Positions 21,766 through 33,689 of a stretch of DNA of 64,000 nt are shown here, piece by piece. Both the position numbers and the translations under genes were made by a program. The stretch's first letter is position 1, and the number at the start of each line of letters is the position of its first letter. Where the stretch lies: NCBI GenBank assembly GCA_033675265.1, contig JAUJYZ010000917.1:124001-188000 (forward strand), read 5' to 3'. The stretch is from Actinostola sp. cb2023. Its lineage: Eukaryota > Cnidaria > Anthozoa > Actiniaria > Actinostolidae. Under the pieces are notes generated by a model. It was not told where the DNA came from and did not search any database. It was given only the letters and a program-made list of their open reading frames with translations.

Positions 21766-22584
21766 AATTTGTATAGGAAAAGTGATAATCGAAAATTGCA
21801 CGACCGTGTAGCGTGATGCTAATCACGAGTATGATTTAAGACCAAAATTGCACGACACGAAGTTCAATTACCTATTTTAATCATATATATAATCATCTTG
21901 AAATATTTTCTAATACATTCTTTATATTTCTAGTATGTGGACTGAAATACAACTCTTTCATTCTATGATACAAATTGCTGTAGTGTTTATTTTTATGAAG
22001 AGATAAGGAAGCTTCAATTCTATAGGGGACATGCGAGATGTGAGTTGAAAAAGATGCGATCTCAAGCATGTTTTAAAAGGCCTGGGTCTTCAGAGGATAG
22101 GGGGAAATCACATTAATTTGAATATCTCATTCATCTTTTCACGTGGAAAGCTGAAGTTTTAGTCTAAGATGACAATTAGGCTCCTTAGCATTTTAGGCTG
22201 GTTAGTGTCGACTTCTAGTGGTCACGTGACCTTTAAGGCAGAAAAACACAAATTTCAAAATGGGCGGACGACTTTATCACTCTTATTTGCTGCCACTTTT
22301 GAGTTATAATCATCAATAATAAGGAGACGAACAAGAAACCGTCTGGAATGGATGTCCACACTATTACAGTAAAGAGAAAAGAAAAGAAATGTTAATTTTT
22401 GATTTGGTCACGTGCTGAGATCCGTGCGAACCCCAACGATCACACGCATCGGAAGAAAGCTATTTATTCGGTTTAAATCACGGATTATTCGAGGTACGTT
22501 TGATTCAGAGACAATTTGAAAGCACAACCTAGGGGAAAATAGTTGACCTTTCCATTTCTGGAGGTCTTTTGGCGATACAAGTGG

Positions 22585-23420
22585 CCCGACGTAGTCAATC
22601 GATAAAAATCGATATCGATTTGCCAATCGATAAATCGGTAAAAATCGATATCCTTGAATTGATTGATATCGATTTGTATCGATCAATCGGTAAAAATCGA
22701 TATCACACTTTTTTTCTTTAATATCGATTTTTATCGATTGACGTGATTTATCGTTTTTTATCGATTTACGTCATTTATCGATTTTGCCGTATTCATTTCA
22801 AAATTATATTATATAAAGACAAGGATACTTTTCTAGCAAACGTTTACTTATATAATAAAAAAGAAGTAATGAAATAATATCGATTCACAATAGTTGTATC
22901 ATAGTTACTAGAGGGGACTAGTACTGGTTAGGAAGGCTTTTTTATTCTCAGTTTGTAGATAGTCTGGACCGCGGGTCCTGAACGCGTGCACAATCTTTGT
23001 TATGAGGACTAAGAATTGCATGATGTTTACACAGTAGAGGTATAGACGCTAGTTGATAACGACCAGGTTTGTAAGAGCCGTTCTTCTCACGGTTGCGATG
23101 GTTTTGAAACCATACTGTGACCTAAAAACATCTACATCTTGTTACGTCGGTAGTAAAAAGATAATAACAACAAATATATATATATTGATTTCAGAATAAA
23201 AGAAGTTAATTGCAGTTGTCAATAGTAGTTTGGTTTATGCGTCTCGGTAATTGTACTCTAGGGTCAATCAGATGATATTCAACACATTATTACGCGAAAA
23301 CAGCAAACCGTTAAAAATCGATAAAAATCGATATCACACTTTTTTTCTTCATCGAATTTTACCGATTTCCGTTAAAAATCGATAACCATCACGTGATTTT
23401 TATCGATTGACTACGTCGGG
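22585..23420. mobile_element. 836-bp TIR element with ATCGATAAAAATCGAT ends and 6-bp duplication
   Basis: CCCGACGTAGTCAATCGATA at the left is the reverse complement of the right end. AAGTGG flanks both sides (22579-22584, 23421-23426). Subterminal regions are packed with ATCGAT/TTTTTATCGAT repeats, which are likely transposase-binding sites. No open frame for a transposase. Confidence 0.9.
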
Positions 23421-23426
23421 AAGTGG

Positions 23427-24969
23427 AAAACACGGCATTTTCTGGCGACGGTACATTAATTGACTATGATTGATTTGGTTTGAGTCTCCAACCTTTCCGA
23501 TTTTTATCCAAAACTCCTTCCCCACCCCTTTTCCCCTCGCCTCTCCTCCGCATAACTCAGGTTATTCCAAACTTTAAAAAATATCGTTCAATAATCCTAG
23601 GATCGCGCTGAAACTTTTGCAAGAGTATAAAGTAAGACACAGTAAACAACACCTGAAAAAATAGTTTCATTTTATTGAGGTAAACCTGATCAGTTTTCAA
23701 TATAGAACTACGGTATTATTGACCCGGGGGGGAGGGGCATATATAGAGTGGTTGGGATATATATGCTCGTCGGAAATTTTGAAAATGACCCTAAAAGGTC
23801 TTGTCCAGGTGGGTGTGGCAACAAATAATTTTTACCCCTAAAAGGTACCAACTCTAAATTAGTGACAAACGCTACAACTTTGTCGATTCTGACTTTCGAG
23901 CGACCTCCAGGGTAAAAGAGCGAAAACAGCGACTTATGGAATCAGTCTACTTATTTACTGACAAACACCCTAAATAGTACCAGCTTAGTCTCCTGTGGTC
24001 CTTTTACTTTGTGACACCCTAAGAGGTACCAAATCAAGGATCTGAACCCCTAAAAGGTAAGACGACCACTGTACTATTCACTACTGTTAGAACGTCAAAA
24101 CAATAAGCACAGGAAGCTCAAATCGTCAAGCGAATCTCGTTGGGCTGCCTGTGAGTTTGACTGAGAGTTGAAACAATTTTTTTTGGGGGGGGGGGGGAGC
24201 TGTCCGCTTACAGGTGTGTCCGCACAGAGAAACGTCGCACTTTCAACAACTCGCTAGAAGCTTCCGTACCCTCAACCGTTAAAACTGAGTATTTTTACAT
24301 TAATATTATTGAATGATTTTTTGCACCATTTTTACCCAATCAGATTAATGAGAAAAGTTCTGACAAGTGCATATATTATTATAAAAATAATTTATTTATA
24401 CACAAATTTTAACTGATATAATTTAAAATTTGATCTGAATTATAGATATTGCTTGTGCATATTTAGACAATGCCCATAGTGAGACCCTGTGTACCGTATA
24501 CAATTGATACAATTACCCAACATAATATCCGTATCAAATCAATACATTTGAAGTAATACACAACGACAATTAATGATTGCTGGTGGTTTCATTGTGTTTT
24601 TTTTGACGAAAAATTCAGTTGAAGTTCAACTTGGCGACTGCTGAAGACTGATTGTATGTCTATATATCAGCCGTTGTTGGTAACGTTACGTTCAAATTGT
24701 CGCATTTCTATGTACAAGCACTGGAGCGTCAGACTAAATAAAACAGCAAAAAGTTGTTTTCAATTCGGTGCCGGAAAACTCAGTGAAAAGTTCACAGCTG
24801 TGGATGCGCCATTTCGAATCAACAATCAATATATTTTATTATACTAATAACTAAAGTAACCTTTCAAAACTTTATTGTGTATCCCATCTCCAATTAATTT
24901 ACCTTCTGATATTTTGTGAAATACGGGTAACGAACTAATGTTCCATGTGACTGGTAAGCGGTACATTGA
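23427..24969. other. Intergenic with a decayed CCCTAAAAGGTACC repeat
   Basis: Five degenerate copies of ACCCCTAAAAGGTACCAA lie between 23795 and 24065. A G-run of about 15 is at 24184-24199. No gene was recognised in the remainder. Confidence 0.5.
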
Positions 24970-25400
24970 TTCACACCACAGATTGCAACAACGCAAACTA
25001 TGGTCTTTGATGTGAGACATAGTTTGCGTCAGCGCAAAATGTGGTTTTCATACGTTTAGCACAAATTCAAGAGAGAAAGAACTAGGTATATATGAATATA
25101 CTGCATCACATATATGATTTTCAGTTATAAACTAGGTTTTGAAAAGTCATATTTTGCGATATCGCAAACTGTGGTTAAAAAATATAACCACAGTTTGAAA
25201 TATCGCAAAATGTGACTCTTACTCCGAAACCATATTTTGCGACATTGATTCATCGCAAAATATGGTGTTCGAAACATAACCACAGTTTGAAATATCGCAA
25301 AATGTGACTCTTACTCCAAAACCATATTTTGCGACATTGATTCATCGCAAAATATGGTGTTCGAAACAAAACCATAGATTGAGATAACGCAATATCTGGT
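24970..25400. repeat. TTTGCG hairpin region with a 92-bp tandem duplication
   Basis: Contains CACAGATTGCAACAACGCAAAC, a relative of the intron array at 12.6-13.0 kb. A 92-bp unit with ATATTTTGCGACATTGATTC and its hairpin partner is present twice, at 25185-25275 and 25277-25368, differing at one or two bases. Confidence 0.8.
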
Positions 25401-26015
25401 TGTATTTAACCCCAACCCTAATAAAAACCATGGTTGATTGTGTTGGCATGAATGATGGTGGAATGGATGATTGTGTTGGTAGTGATGGTGGAATGGATGA
25501 TTGTGTTGGTAGTGATGGTGGAATGGATGATTGTGTTGGTAGTGATGGTGGAATGGATGATTGTGTTGGTAGTGATGATGGAATGGATGGTTGAGAACCC
25601 ATGTCTTGAGGTGGGGTGGATAGCTGTTCTTGGGATGGGATAGATGACATGCTTACACCATTACACATGGAGACAAATACAGAAGACCAGTATGACACTT
25701 GTCTAGCCGCATATGAAATGGAGCTAGGATGCCCTGCTTGCCCGGTTGGTGATGCTTCGAATGATGCAAGACGGGCATTTATCGACTTTAGGGCATTTAT
25801 AATTTCAAAATTCTCAGCAGAGCATGTCTGTGATGGCATAACTGGAAGAGATGCCGCTGTGTCTTGGAAAGACAGGCCATGGAGAATCTCTCCCATTGAT
25901 TCCGCATCAGAGACGATTGTTTTTAAAGTCTTTCTTTCAACAGATGATCACTTATACCTTCCAAGCTTTGCAGTGTATGTAGGGCAACTCCAACCTCTCT
26001 TTCCTGAAATCAGAA
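25342..26015 (-). CDS. Fragment of an unrecognised Ser/Pro/Gln-rich gene
   Basis: On the minus strand a frame open from about 25930 to 25342 encodes a helical stretch (EIINALKSINARLASFEAS) followed by a Ser/Pro/Gln-rich region with four copies of SLPTQSSIPP. Just upstream, a 46-base exon (about 26007-25962, encoding EREVGVALHTLQSLE) is framed by TTCTGATTTCAG and a GTATAAGT donor, which supports spliced coding sequence. The start, end and remaining exons were not found, and the last 30 codons read into repeat DNA. No function is suggested. Confidence 0.4.
25440..25592. repeat. 30-bp minisatellite, about 5 units
   Basis: GGTGGAATGGATGATTGTGT plus TGGTAGTGAT repeated. It encodes the ten-residue SLPTQSSIPP repeat on the minus strand. 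The period is a multiple of three, so both strands remain open. Confidence 0.9.
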
Positions 26016-28059
26016 CAGAATGTAAGCTTGAAATTTGGACAAAAACTAAATGCCAGAACAATTTGTATACAGTTCCAAGACAACCATATATATTACTGTT
26101 TCTTTTGCAACCACACATGGTTTAAGTTCTTGTTCAGTTGAAGTTTATTGATTTGCCATTAGCTGCATAAGTACCATGTTATTTATTGACTGTAGCTGTA
26201 GCTGTGTGAAAGCCACATTAATTCATTTTTGTACTTTAGTACCATGACCGAGGTCAAGATTTTCCTGTACAGACCAACCTCGGTTAATAAGAGTTTTATC
26301 ACATGTATAATGACCATTTTAGTAAACTAAACATTAACTCATTTTATTTGCATCTTACAAGCCTAAAACTAGAATGGCTTCCCAGTATTTTTACTACATA
26401 ACTTGTTTGAAAACCGGTTTCACAAGAAAGTGTGTGAAGTGAGGTATTTCTAGCTCGATGATGAATAACTAAAACAATCTTAAAATCGAACATTTCCTCA
26501 ACTTTGGTGTTGAAAACATTGCGATACACCGAGGAACTATGGATTTTTGATAAAAATGAACAAGAATGGTGAACAAAATGGCAAGAAAGTTGAGGATTCT
26601 GCTGTGTTTTTGAATAAAATTGTAGTTGAAGCAGTGCGCGCGCTACTGTCGCTATCATCACGTCGCCATTGAGTGTGCGCTGGGTTTGTTTTCTTCAGAA
26701 TTTTGGTATTTTTCAGTAAAATACTCCTAATATTTTGCTTAATGTTTTCATATATATATTATTAGGAGTGAAATTTGAGCTCTTTAAAAACCCACAAGTT
26801 CACATTTCTTCCAAATTGCTCTTGAAACCATATGATAGAAACAATGTTTACAGATTTTAAGTACGGACCAGTTATTACGGGAGAATCTAGACCGGTCCGA
26901 GAAAGAATCTAACCAATCAAATTGCTTGATTTGCTATGATACCAGGTTTCGAGATACTCGGTCATTTAATAATGGACATCTCATAATCACTGGTCACTTC
27001 ACCAATTTTCAATCTAGTATCGATCGTTTTCCGCTGCTTTCTGCAGAGTCATCCAAAGAAAAGCTTCTTGAAATGCATCCATGTGTATATACTTTTGGCT
27101 TTTGGTGTTTTTGGGACTTGTTTATGGGTAATTATTTTGTCTTTTAGCACTGAAAACATCCTAATTTGGTTTCGTCCGCCATTTTGTTTCCATGAGGCAG
27201 AAGGGTCAGGTTACCATTGAAACTGTAATTATCACATGTGGTATTTCAAATTACGCTGAAATACCACTGCTCTCAACCAATCAAATCGCTGATTTTTTTC
27301 AGATAGTGGTATAAGTGTAAAGAACACATGCCCAAAGGCGATAGATTGTACATCAATGTATACAGTACCTCTTCAACTTCTTCTTCACTGTCGGTATGTG
27401 ACCATTCAGAGTCCGAAGAGCTCTACAATATTTAGAGATACAGAATTAATTCATAATTCAAAACCAGCTCAGATCAGATCAATTGAGTAGTCTGGCTAAA
27501 TGTCTCGATATGATAATTTGTTCCTAAAGCAAATGCATTGACTTCTATGTTATATTCAGCAACACAAGCACATCATAACTAATATATTTTGTTGCGTTAT
27601 AGAATGCAAACAGTTTATTAGGAGTCACTGAAGCAGAGTAGTTGCATGTAAAGAATGTAAGAATGAAATTAGCATGCTGTATCATTCGAATGTACCCTGC
27701 GAGCGTCAGGTTACTTTTTGTCATTCTATATGTTCACTGTGTCTTTCTTTTTGTTTTGGCTTTTACCTTGCTGTTCTTGTAACTATTCTGTTTGAGCATG
27801 CCTCCAGTGTCGTCATTTGGTACGTCACAAGTTGCCATAGTAACAAGCAAATATGGTTGCTCATGCACATCGCAGGCTCATTTCTTATCAGTAAAATACT
27901 TCCATCTTTTATGTGTGCGCCTTATCGTCTTGGTTCATGTGGACGACAACTCGACACATGCTCAAACAGAATACATATTATATATATAATTCAGGTGAAG
28001 TTCACCGGTGAAACCAAGATAGTGCTCTACAATGAAGGAGCGAATTTAACCAATGTGTA
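26016..28059. other. Intergenic, no gene supported
   Basis: Two CCAATCAAAT motifs (26911, 27278) lie in sequences resembling MITE edges (ACCGGTCCGAG; GTGGTATTTCAAATTACGCT with its inverted copy at 27250-27275). Longer open frames here (for example 27674-28138 plus) lack recognisable domains and overlap repeat DNA. Confidence 0.45.
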
Positions 28060-28890
28060 TGTAACCACTTTCTTTTTAATGTTAGAGTTACCACTTTCAA
28101 ATGCTGCTTTAATACAATGCTTTCGATTCTATTCTTAGGCAGTTGTAGCAGCTTCTCAAGCTTTTAAGGGGCTTCAATCCGATCCGTCGTTTTACTACAT
28201 GTACTTAACTTAAGCCGTTTGGAAGTTGTAGAAGTTTCCAATCCAGAATGATCCCGCTTCCTTGCTTTAGATGTAACTGACACGCACACGCGTCATTTCG
28301 TAGAAGCTGCAGAGTCAGTTGAAGCCGGTCCTTATTTAGTCGTGACGTCCTCCAAGAATTCCAATTAATTTGATTGACTTTCCAAACGTCGACTAGTTGA
28401 TTTGTTGTGTAATGAAGACGAAGAATAATGATGTCCTCAGTCTCGTCGCAGAATTAGGGTTGATTGACTAATTCCCGAGAACTTTCTTCTATATCTTGAT
28501 TGAATGGCCCCACATTGGGCGCCAAATGTAACCACTTTCTTTTTAATGTTAGAGTTACCACTTTCAAATGCTGCTTTAATACAATGCTTTCGATTCTATC
28601 CTTAGGCAGTTGTAGCAGCTTCTCAAGCTTTTAAGGGGCTTCAATCCGATCCGTCGTTTTACTACATGTACTCAACCTTTTTGACCGCTCTTAGTTGACT
28701 TCGATCTCCTCGTTCCGCCTTCTCCGCGCATGGCTCTGCTCTTAAATACGCCGCGCCCATCCCCAACAGACCATCATCCAACATTCCCACACTCTTCGTT
28801 CATCATGTTACATGTATACTACTCAGTTTTTGAGTGCATAGAGTTTAATACAATTTGTTTCGTAGACCGACGTGAAGTCGGTCCACTCTT
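28060..28890 (-). mobile_element. LTR-retrotransposon remnant with deleted interior
   Basis: A 146-bp direct repeat at 28060-28205 and 28527-28672 starts TGTAACC on plus (so the LTR ends GGTTACA on minus). Right beside the second copy, 28513-28526 reads on minus as TTTGGCGCCCAATGTG, a classic LTR-element primer-binding site. The element therefore ran on the minus strand with its 5' LTR at 28527 to about 28890. Only about 320 bp of interior remain and no gag or pol is seen. The distal LTR copy is truncated after 146 bp. Confidence 0.75.
28738..28760 (-). promoter_or_regulatory. Probable LTR TATA box
   Basis: Minus strand reads GGCGCGGCGTATTTAAGAGC, a GC-rich region with a TATTTAAG box, placed as expected for the core promoter of the LTR just described. 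Confidence 0.5.
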
Positions 28891-28924
28891 CAGTTAATCT
28901 TTATACACCGAAGGCCGAACCCAG

Positions 28925-29115
28925 ATGGATATGATAGCAAACAACACTCGAACAATCCCGACAGTACCCGATACAAAAACAGCAACAGAACAAACAACAC
29001 AAATGTGCAACCCACAAACAGCATCAACACAAATGGGCAACAACACAAACAGTATCAACACGAATGGGCAACAATACAAACAGCAACAACGCAAACAGCA
29101 ACAACAGCATCAACA
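28925..29115. repeat. CAACA-rich low-complexity tract
   Basis: Irregular ACAAACAGCAACAACAC repeats. An open frame rich in Thr, Asn and Gln passes through but is not supported as a gene. Confidence 0.7.
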
Positions 29116-29216
29116 CATCTCTATACACATTATATATATATATACGTAAATTCTAATATTGACTGATATTAGAACGGTTTTCCAGAGAGTGCTCAACATT
29201 ATAGGAGCAGTAAATA

Positions 29217-29600
29217 TAATAATAGTTGTAGTTCAAGACTTTTAGAATTGATTCATTGGTTTATTGCTACAGGTCTGTTTCATATGATCATAAAATGACC
29301 ACAATCATCAGGCAAGTTACAATGAATGACCGTTAATATAACGCTGGCGTTTAAAATAGAATGGTTGCTAGGTGATAATTGCGTTACATAATTTTAAAGT
29401 TTCTGAGTGTATATCTGTTTCGGTGGGGACATGGACTTGCTAATTCGTTGCGTTTGTTTTAAACGCCAGCGTTATATTAACGGTCATTCATTGTAACTTG
29501 CCTGATGATTGTGGTCATTTTATGATCATATGAAACAGACCTGTAGCAATAAACCAATGAATCAATTCTAAAAGTCTTGAACTACAACTATTATTATATA
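29217..29600. mobile_element. Long palindrome, arms about 145 bp
   Basis: Left 29217-29362 and right 29455-29600 are near-exact reverse complements, including CCTGATGATTGTGGTCATTT and TTAATATAACGCTGGCGTTT. The centre is about 90 bp. One of the longest hairpins in the window. Confidence 0.9.
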
Positions 29601-29620
29601 TATATACGTATATACACATT

Positions 29621-29847
29621 ATATACAGCAATATGCAGAAATTCTGATCCTTTTGACTAAAATTCATATATATCAAAGACCTACTTAAAATTATGGGATA
29701 ACTTCCATGATATTTTTTCATAAAGCCTCGCTGGAAGACAACTAGAAAAAAATATCAGCTTAGCCATCCTATAATTTTAAGTAGGTTTTTGATATATATG
29801 TATTTTAGTCAAAATGGATCAGAATTTCTGCATATTGCTGTATATAT
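29621..29847. mobile_element. Adjacent palindrome with ATATACAGCAATATGCAGAA ends
   Basis: The inverted arm runs about 95 bp (including TTTTAAGTAGG and its complement) and begins only about 20 bp after the previous hairpin. AT-rich TATATATACGTATA lies on both outer sides. Confidence 0.85.
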
Positions 29848-30077
29848 ATATATATACGTATATGTGCCAAGTCTGGGCAGAGGTTTCTTTCGAACTACAA
29901 GAACAGAAAGGTAAAAGCCAAAACAAAAAGTCGTTCAGGAAAAGTATACAGTAAAAGACACAGTGAACAGGAACCTCTGCTCGCAGGTTAATTCGAAGGC
30001 ATCTCTCTGATATACATTGTACATGTATATGCAATCACCCTTTAAAGTAGTAGGGAAACGACAGTTCTGCATCACGG

Positions 30078-30145
30078 GCGCTCCGGAGCAGCCCGGAGCA
30101 GCCCAGAACAGCCCGGTGCAGCCCGGAGCAGCCCGGAGCACCTCT
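30078..30145. repeat. GGAGCAGCCC short tandem repeat
   Basis: About six 10-11 bp units of CCCGGAGCAG with substitutions, very GC-rich against its surroundings. 29880-30077 and 30146-30520 show no gene. Confidence 0.8.
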
Positions 30146-30521
30146 GGAGTTATTTTGAAAACGATCCTAGCCGTTATGCCGCACCGGCCTAAGGATTTGT
30201 GCTATGCCACGGTTATTTTTTAGAACGACATTTTTCGCTGACGTTTTTTTATATTTTCCCCAGTATTCCCTCATTTTTCCGTGAGTCAGCAGTTCGTGGC
30301 ACAAACAAGTGACGTCGGCACAAACAAACATAAACTAAATAATAAAAATCCATTTTGAGAACTTTGTATTCGAAAATGTCTCTAACTACCCGGTCTTCAC
30401 GGTGTGAAAAAGCCCTGAGATAACGCCAGTCTACAGAGTAGATAATCATCAAATAAACAAATTAAGCAAAACGTCTGTGTGATCAATCATTGTAAAATAT
30501 ATACAACCAGCGAGTTCGACC

Positions 30522-30985
30522 AGCCTATTGTTCTCTAGGATACCTATTGTCACTTACAAACTATCCAAATCTAAATCCAATTAATTTTATTGTAACGGAT
30601 CAGCTTAAGGATCTTTGAACGTGTAATTCTAATCACGTTTATTTTTAGTATTCAATTCCAGCTCATCTTATTTAAAACTTAAAGTTTCCACCGCTGAAAA
30701 TTAACCCGATTTAACTCAGCCGTACACGCTATTGTTCTCTTGGATATCGCTATTGTTCTTACATGAAACTATTTAGCATTCCGAAATCAAGGTCCAACGC
30801 GATCCAATTAATTTTATTGTACCGGATCAGCCTAAGGATCTTTGGACGTGTAATTATATCACATCTATTTTTAGTATTCAATTCCAGTTAATTTCATTTA
30901 GAGCTTAAAAAATCAAATCGAAAAACAGCCGTACAGGCTATTGTTCTCTTGGATATATCTATTGTTTACACACGTGTATATTTTC
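30522..30985. repeat. About 210-bp tandem repeat, just over two copies
   Basis: CCAATTAATTTTATTGTA..CGGATCAGC and GCTATTGTTCTCTTGGATAT recur at 30522, 30729 and 30938. Sequence identity is roughly 80%. 30986-31750 holds nothing recognisable. Confidence 0.75.
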
Positions 30986-31754
30986 TAGCAGTCAACTCAA
31001 AGTTTTATTCCTACAATATTGTACCATCATGATGCAACTTGTTTTTCTAAGTTTTCCCACAATCGAATGATACAACCGTTCCCATCAGCCAAAGGGGTGT
31101 ATTTCTAAAAAATGTGTACACCAACCAAGCTAGTAGGTGAATCAAATCTTTCAAAGCTTGTGCACCGTCATTTACGTTTAGAGTAAACCATCGCCAATTA
31201 TACTGGTCAATCAAAGTCTGCATTTCTTTTCCAACAGTGCTTGTGTAATAATGAATGTTTCCTTCAAATCCTATACCAATCGATCGTGACTACTACATTC
31301 TCCTATCGTGTAGAATTGTTTACGATGATTCATGAGTATCTTGTGAACTTCACATCGTAGATTGTGTTCTAGCAATCCACCATCGCGATATTTACTATGT
31401 TGATGTAAGTAATTATAAGCTTCAATAAACACTGATCAAAACTGATACCAATTGAAGTAAACCGTTCAAACATCAGAGAAGTCCGACAAGACATAAAGAG
31501 AAATATATCAACACCAAATCGTGTCACGCTTGTTCAACTTCATTTAAAACGGATCACCGAACACATATATTATAGGACTACACAGGAACCCCAACCTATA
31601 ACAAACGCCGCAAACATTACACAGGGATCCCAATTTCAATAGTTTCTGAATAAGTCAGGGAGGGGGGTACTTAAAATCACATAAAATCGGGAATATTTAG
31701 TTGTTTCTGGCATTTAAAACTTTTTTCGGATTGCACAGAACATATAGCTTCTAA

Positions 31755-32060
31755 AAGCTCTAGTTCTAGTTCTAGTTCTAGTTCTAGTTCTGACAGGCTA
31801 TCAGGCTATCGGCTATCAGCTATCAGGCTATTGGCTATCAAGCTATTGGCTATCAGGCTATCGGCTATCAGGCTATCGACTATCGGCTATCAGGCTATTG
31901 GCTATCAGGCTATCAAGCTATTGGCTATCAGGCTATTGGCTCGTAGGTTCGGCTCGTATAGGCTCGGCTCGTAGGCTCGGCTCGTAGGCTTGGCTCGTAG
32001 GCTTGGCTCGTAGGCTCGGCTCGTAGGCTCGGCTCGGCTCGTAGGCTCGTAGACATGGTT
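31755..32060. repeat. Succession of simple repeats
   Basis: (CTAGTT)n at 31762-31790, GGCTATCA-type repeat to about 31945, then GGCTCGTA-type repeat to about 32055. Successive arrays differ by gradual change of the unit. Confidence 0.9.
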
Positions 32061-32149
32061 ATATGGTTATTGACCACTTAGTTAATAAATGAATAATTGA
32101 TAAATAAAGGCAGAGATTCTAGTGTAGAATCTAGTGTAGATTCTAGTGG

Positions 32150-32358
32150 GGAATGAGGAGGAGGAGGAGTGAATGAGGAGGAGGAGTGAATGAGGAGGAG
32201 GAGGAGTGAATGAGGAGGAGGAGGAGTGAATGAGGAGGAGGAGGAGTGAATGAGGAGGAGGAGGAGTGAAGGAGGAGGAGGAGTGAATGAGGAGGAGGAG
32301 GAGTGAATGAGGAGGAGGAGTGAATGAGGAGGAGGAGTGAATGAGGAGGAGGAGGATA
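32150..32358. repeat. GAGGAGGAGGAGTGAAT minisatellite
   Basis: About 11 purine-rich units of 14-20 bp, almost free of pyrimidines on plus apart from the T of TGAATGA. Such tracts can form triplex DNA. The minus-strand frames (HSLLLLIHSSSS) are repeat artefacts. Confidence 0.9.
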
Positions 32359-32367
32359 TTTACCAAT

Positions 32368-32690
32368 GAGAAGATTTAGAGCGCAAGCACTAAAACCATG
32401 AAATAACATCAAAGTTGTTACTGCCTAATAGTTTTTATTTAGCGACTATTTAGCCACTATCATCCAACCATAACATGATCTTGAATAAAGGCTTCTGATC
32501 AGTAAAGTCATAATGAACAGCAAGTATATTGTGTATTTGATGTCTCTTGTGTATTGACATTTAAAAAAGAATGTTCTGGTTGGATGATAGCGACTATTAG
32601 CGACTAAATAGTCTCTAAATAAAAACAATTATGCAGTAACAACTTTGATTTTGTTTCATGGATTTAGTGCTTGCGCTCTATAACTAAAGG
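32368..32690. mobile_element. Inverted-repeat element, about 320 bp
   Basis: TTAGAGCGCAAGCACTAAA and ATAACATCAAAGTTGTTACTGC at the left are inverted at 32605-32690, with TAGCGACTATTTAG and CATCCAACCA pairs inside. Confidence 0.85.
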
Positions 32691-32788
32691 ATATAAATAT
32701 GTACATATGTATAACACTTAATTATTCTATATTATTACAAGGCCCCAGGGCCGGACATGTTACCATCATTCATCCTCCATTCATTCAT

Positions 32789-33470
32789 TCATACTCTTCT
32801 TAATCTTCGTATTCTTTCAAGAGATCTTTCAAAATGGTGCTTCTTGTGATGAAGATCATTCTTGTCGATCCAGTGAGCTGTTCTTTGGCGTTCTCGGCCA
32901 ATTTGCATAAATCTGTGTAGTGTGCATTTGACAACGGTTCGATCATCAAAAGAGAACATGGTCTCAAGTTCATCACCATTAAATGACGTCAATGTTGGTA
33001 CATAGTTTGGTACGTGTGACCAATCATCCAACGCCGGTAATGTGTGGTCATTATTGCAATCACTTTCTTCACTTTGACTCTGCTACAAGACGAGTCAGCT
33101 CTGGAGTGAACTGCTCCCTTTGCTCTGTAGTACCTATGAGATGGCCAGCATTATTGGAAATCCTTTTTTGATCTGTCGGTGTGGAAGCAGCTAGGGAATC
33201 TTCTTTAGAAGTTTTGTCATTGATAAGATTTTCGAAAGAACAAGAAATGTCTCCAACAATATCGTCACATAAGAAAAATTGTCATATATAAAAAACTCCT
33301 TGTCAACCTTAGACAACAGGTAAATCCTTGGAATGGCTATGCCTGTTGTGCGTTTGTATTCCCCTGCTGTATCTATTATATGTTCTTCAATGAGATCACC
33401 TTTGAAATTGGCCATTCGAATTTGCATGGACATCATGTAACCTTCGGAGCTTTTTCCATCTGGAAAGAAA
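32789..33470 (-). pseudogene. Unrecognised minus-strand multi-exon gene remnant
   Basis: A TTATTTCTTTCCAG acceptor (33461-33474) opens a frame encoding GYMMSMQIRMANFKGDLIEEH and DTAGEYKRTTGIAIPR, which reads like real protein. Two further segments follow in other frames, one ending near 33080 and the next (32789-33070) containing DDWSHVPNYVPTLTSFNG and RTAHWIDKNDLHHKKH up to a stop. The frame changes could be short introns (TCTTGTAG near 33090) or frameshifts. No domain recognised. Could be the C-terminal half of a transposon-borne gene. Confidence 0.4.
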
Positions 33471-33689
33471 TAACTAGTAGCAATTTATTGGTATTCATCT
33501 TTTTTTATCAATTAATAATAATTTAATAAATTCAATGAGTTTATAAAATTATTGTATAAATAATAACTAAATGGCACAATATAGCTAGTAGTTTGAAAAG
33601 TAACGGAATAATTGGCATGAGCTTCACCACAGGAAGCCCAATTAGTATTATTTTGTAATTGCTTGTAATCTTTTTTCTTCTTCTTCTTC

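Noticed and set aside
26344..26661. 105-codon minus frame
   Set aside because: Composition and lack of any motif or splice site; probably chance openness in repeat DNA.
27674..28138. 154-codon plus frame with hydrophobic stretches
   Set aside because: It runs into the LTR repeat at its end and shows no recognisable domain or splice site.
28925..29149. Asn/Gln/Thr-rich protein
   Set aside because: Low-complexity CAACA tract only.
32082..32412. Leu/Ser/Pro-rich minus frames that look like membrane segments
   Set aside because: Translation of the purine-rich GAGGAG minisatellite.
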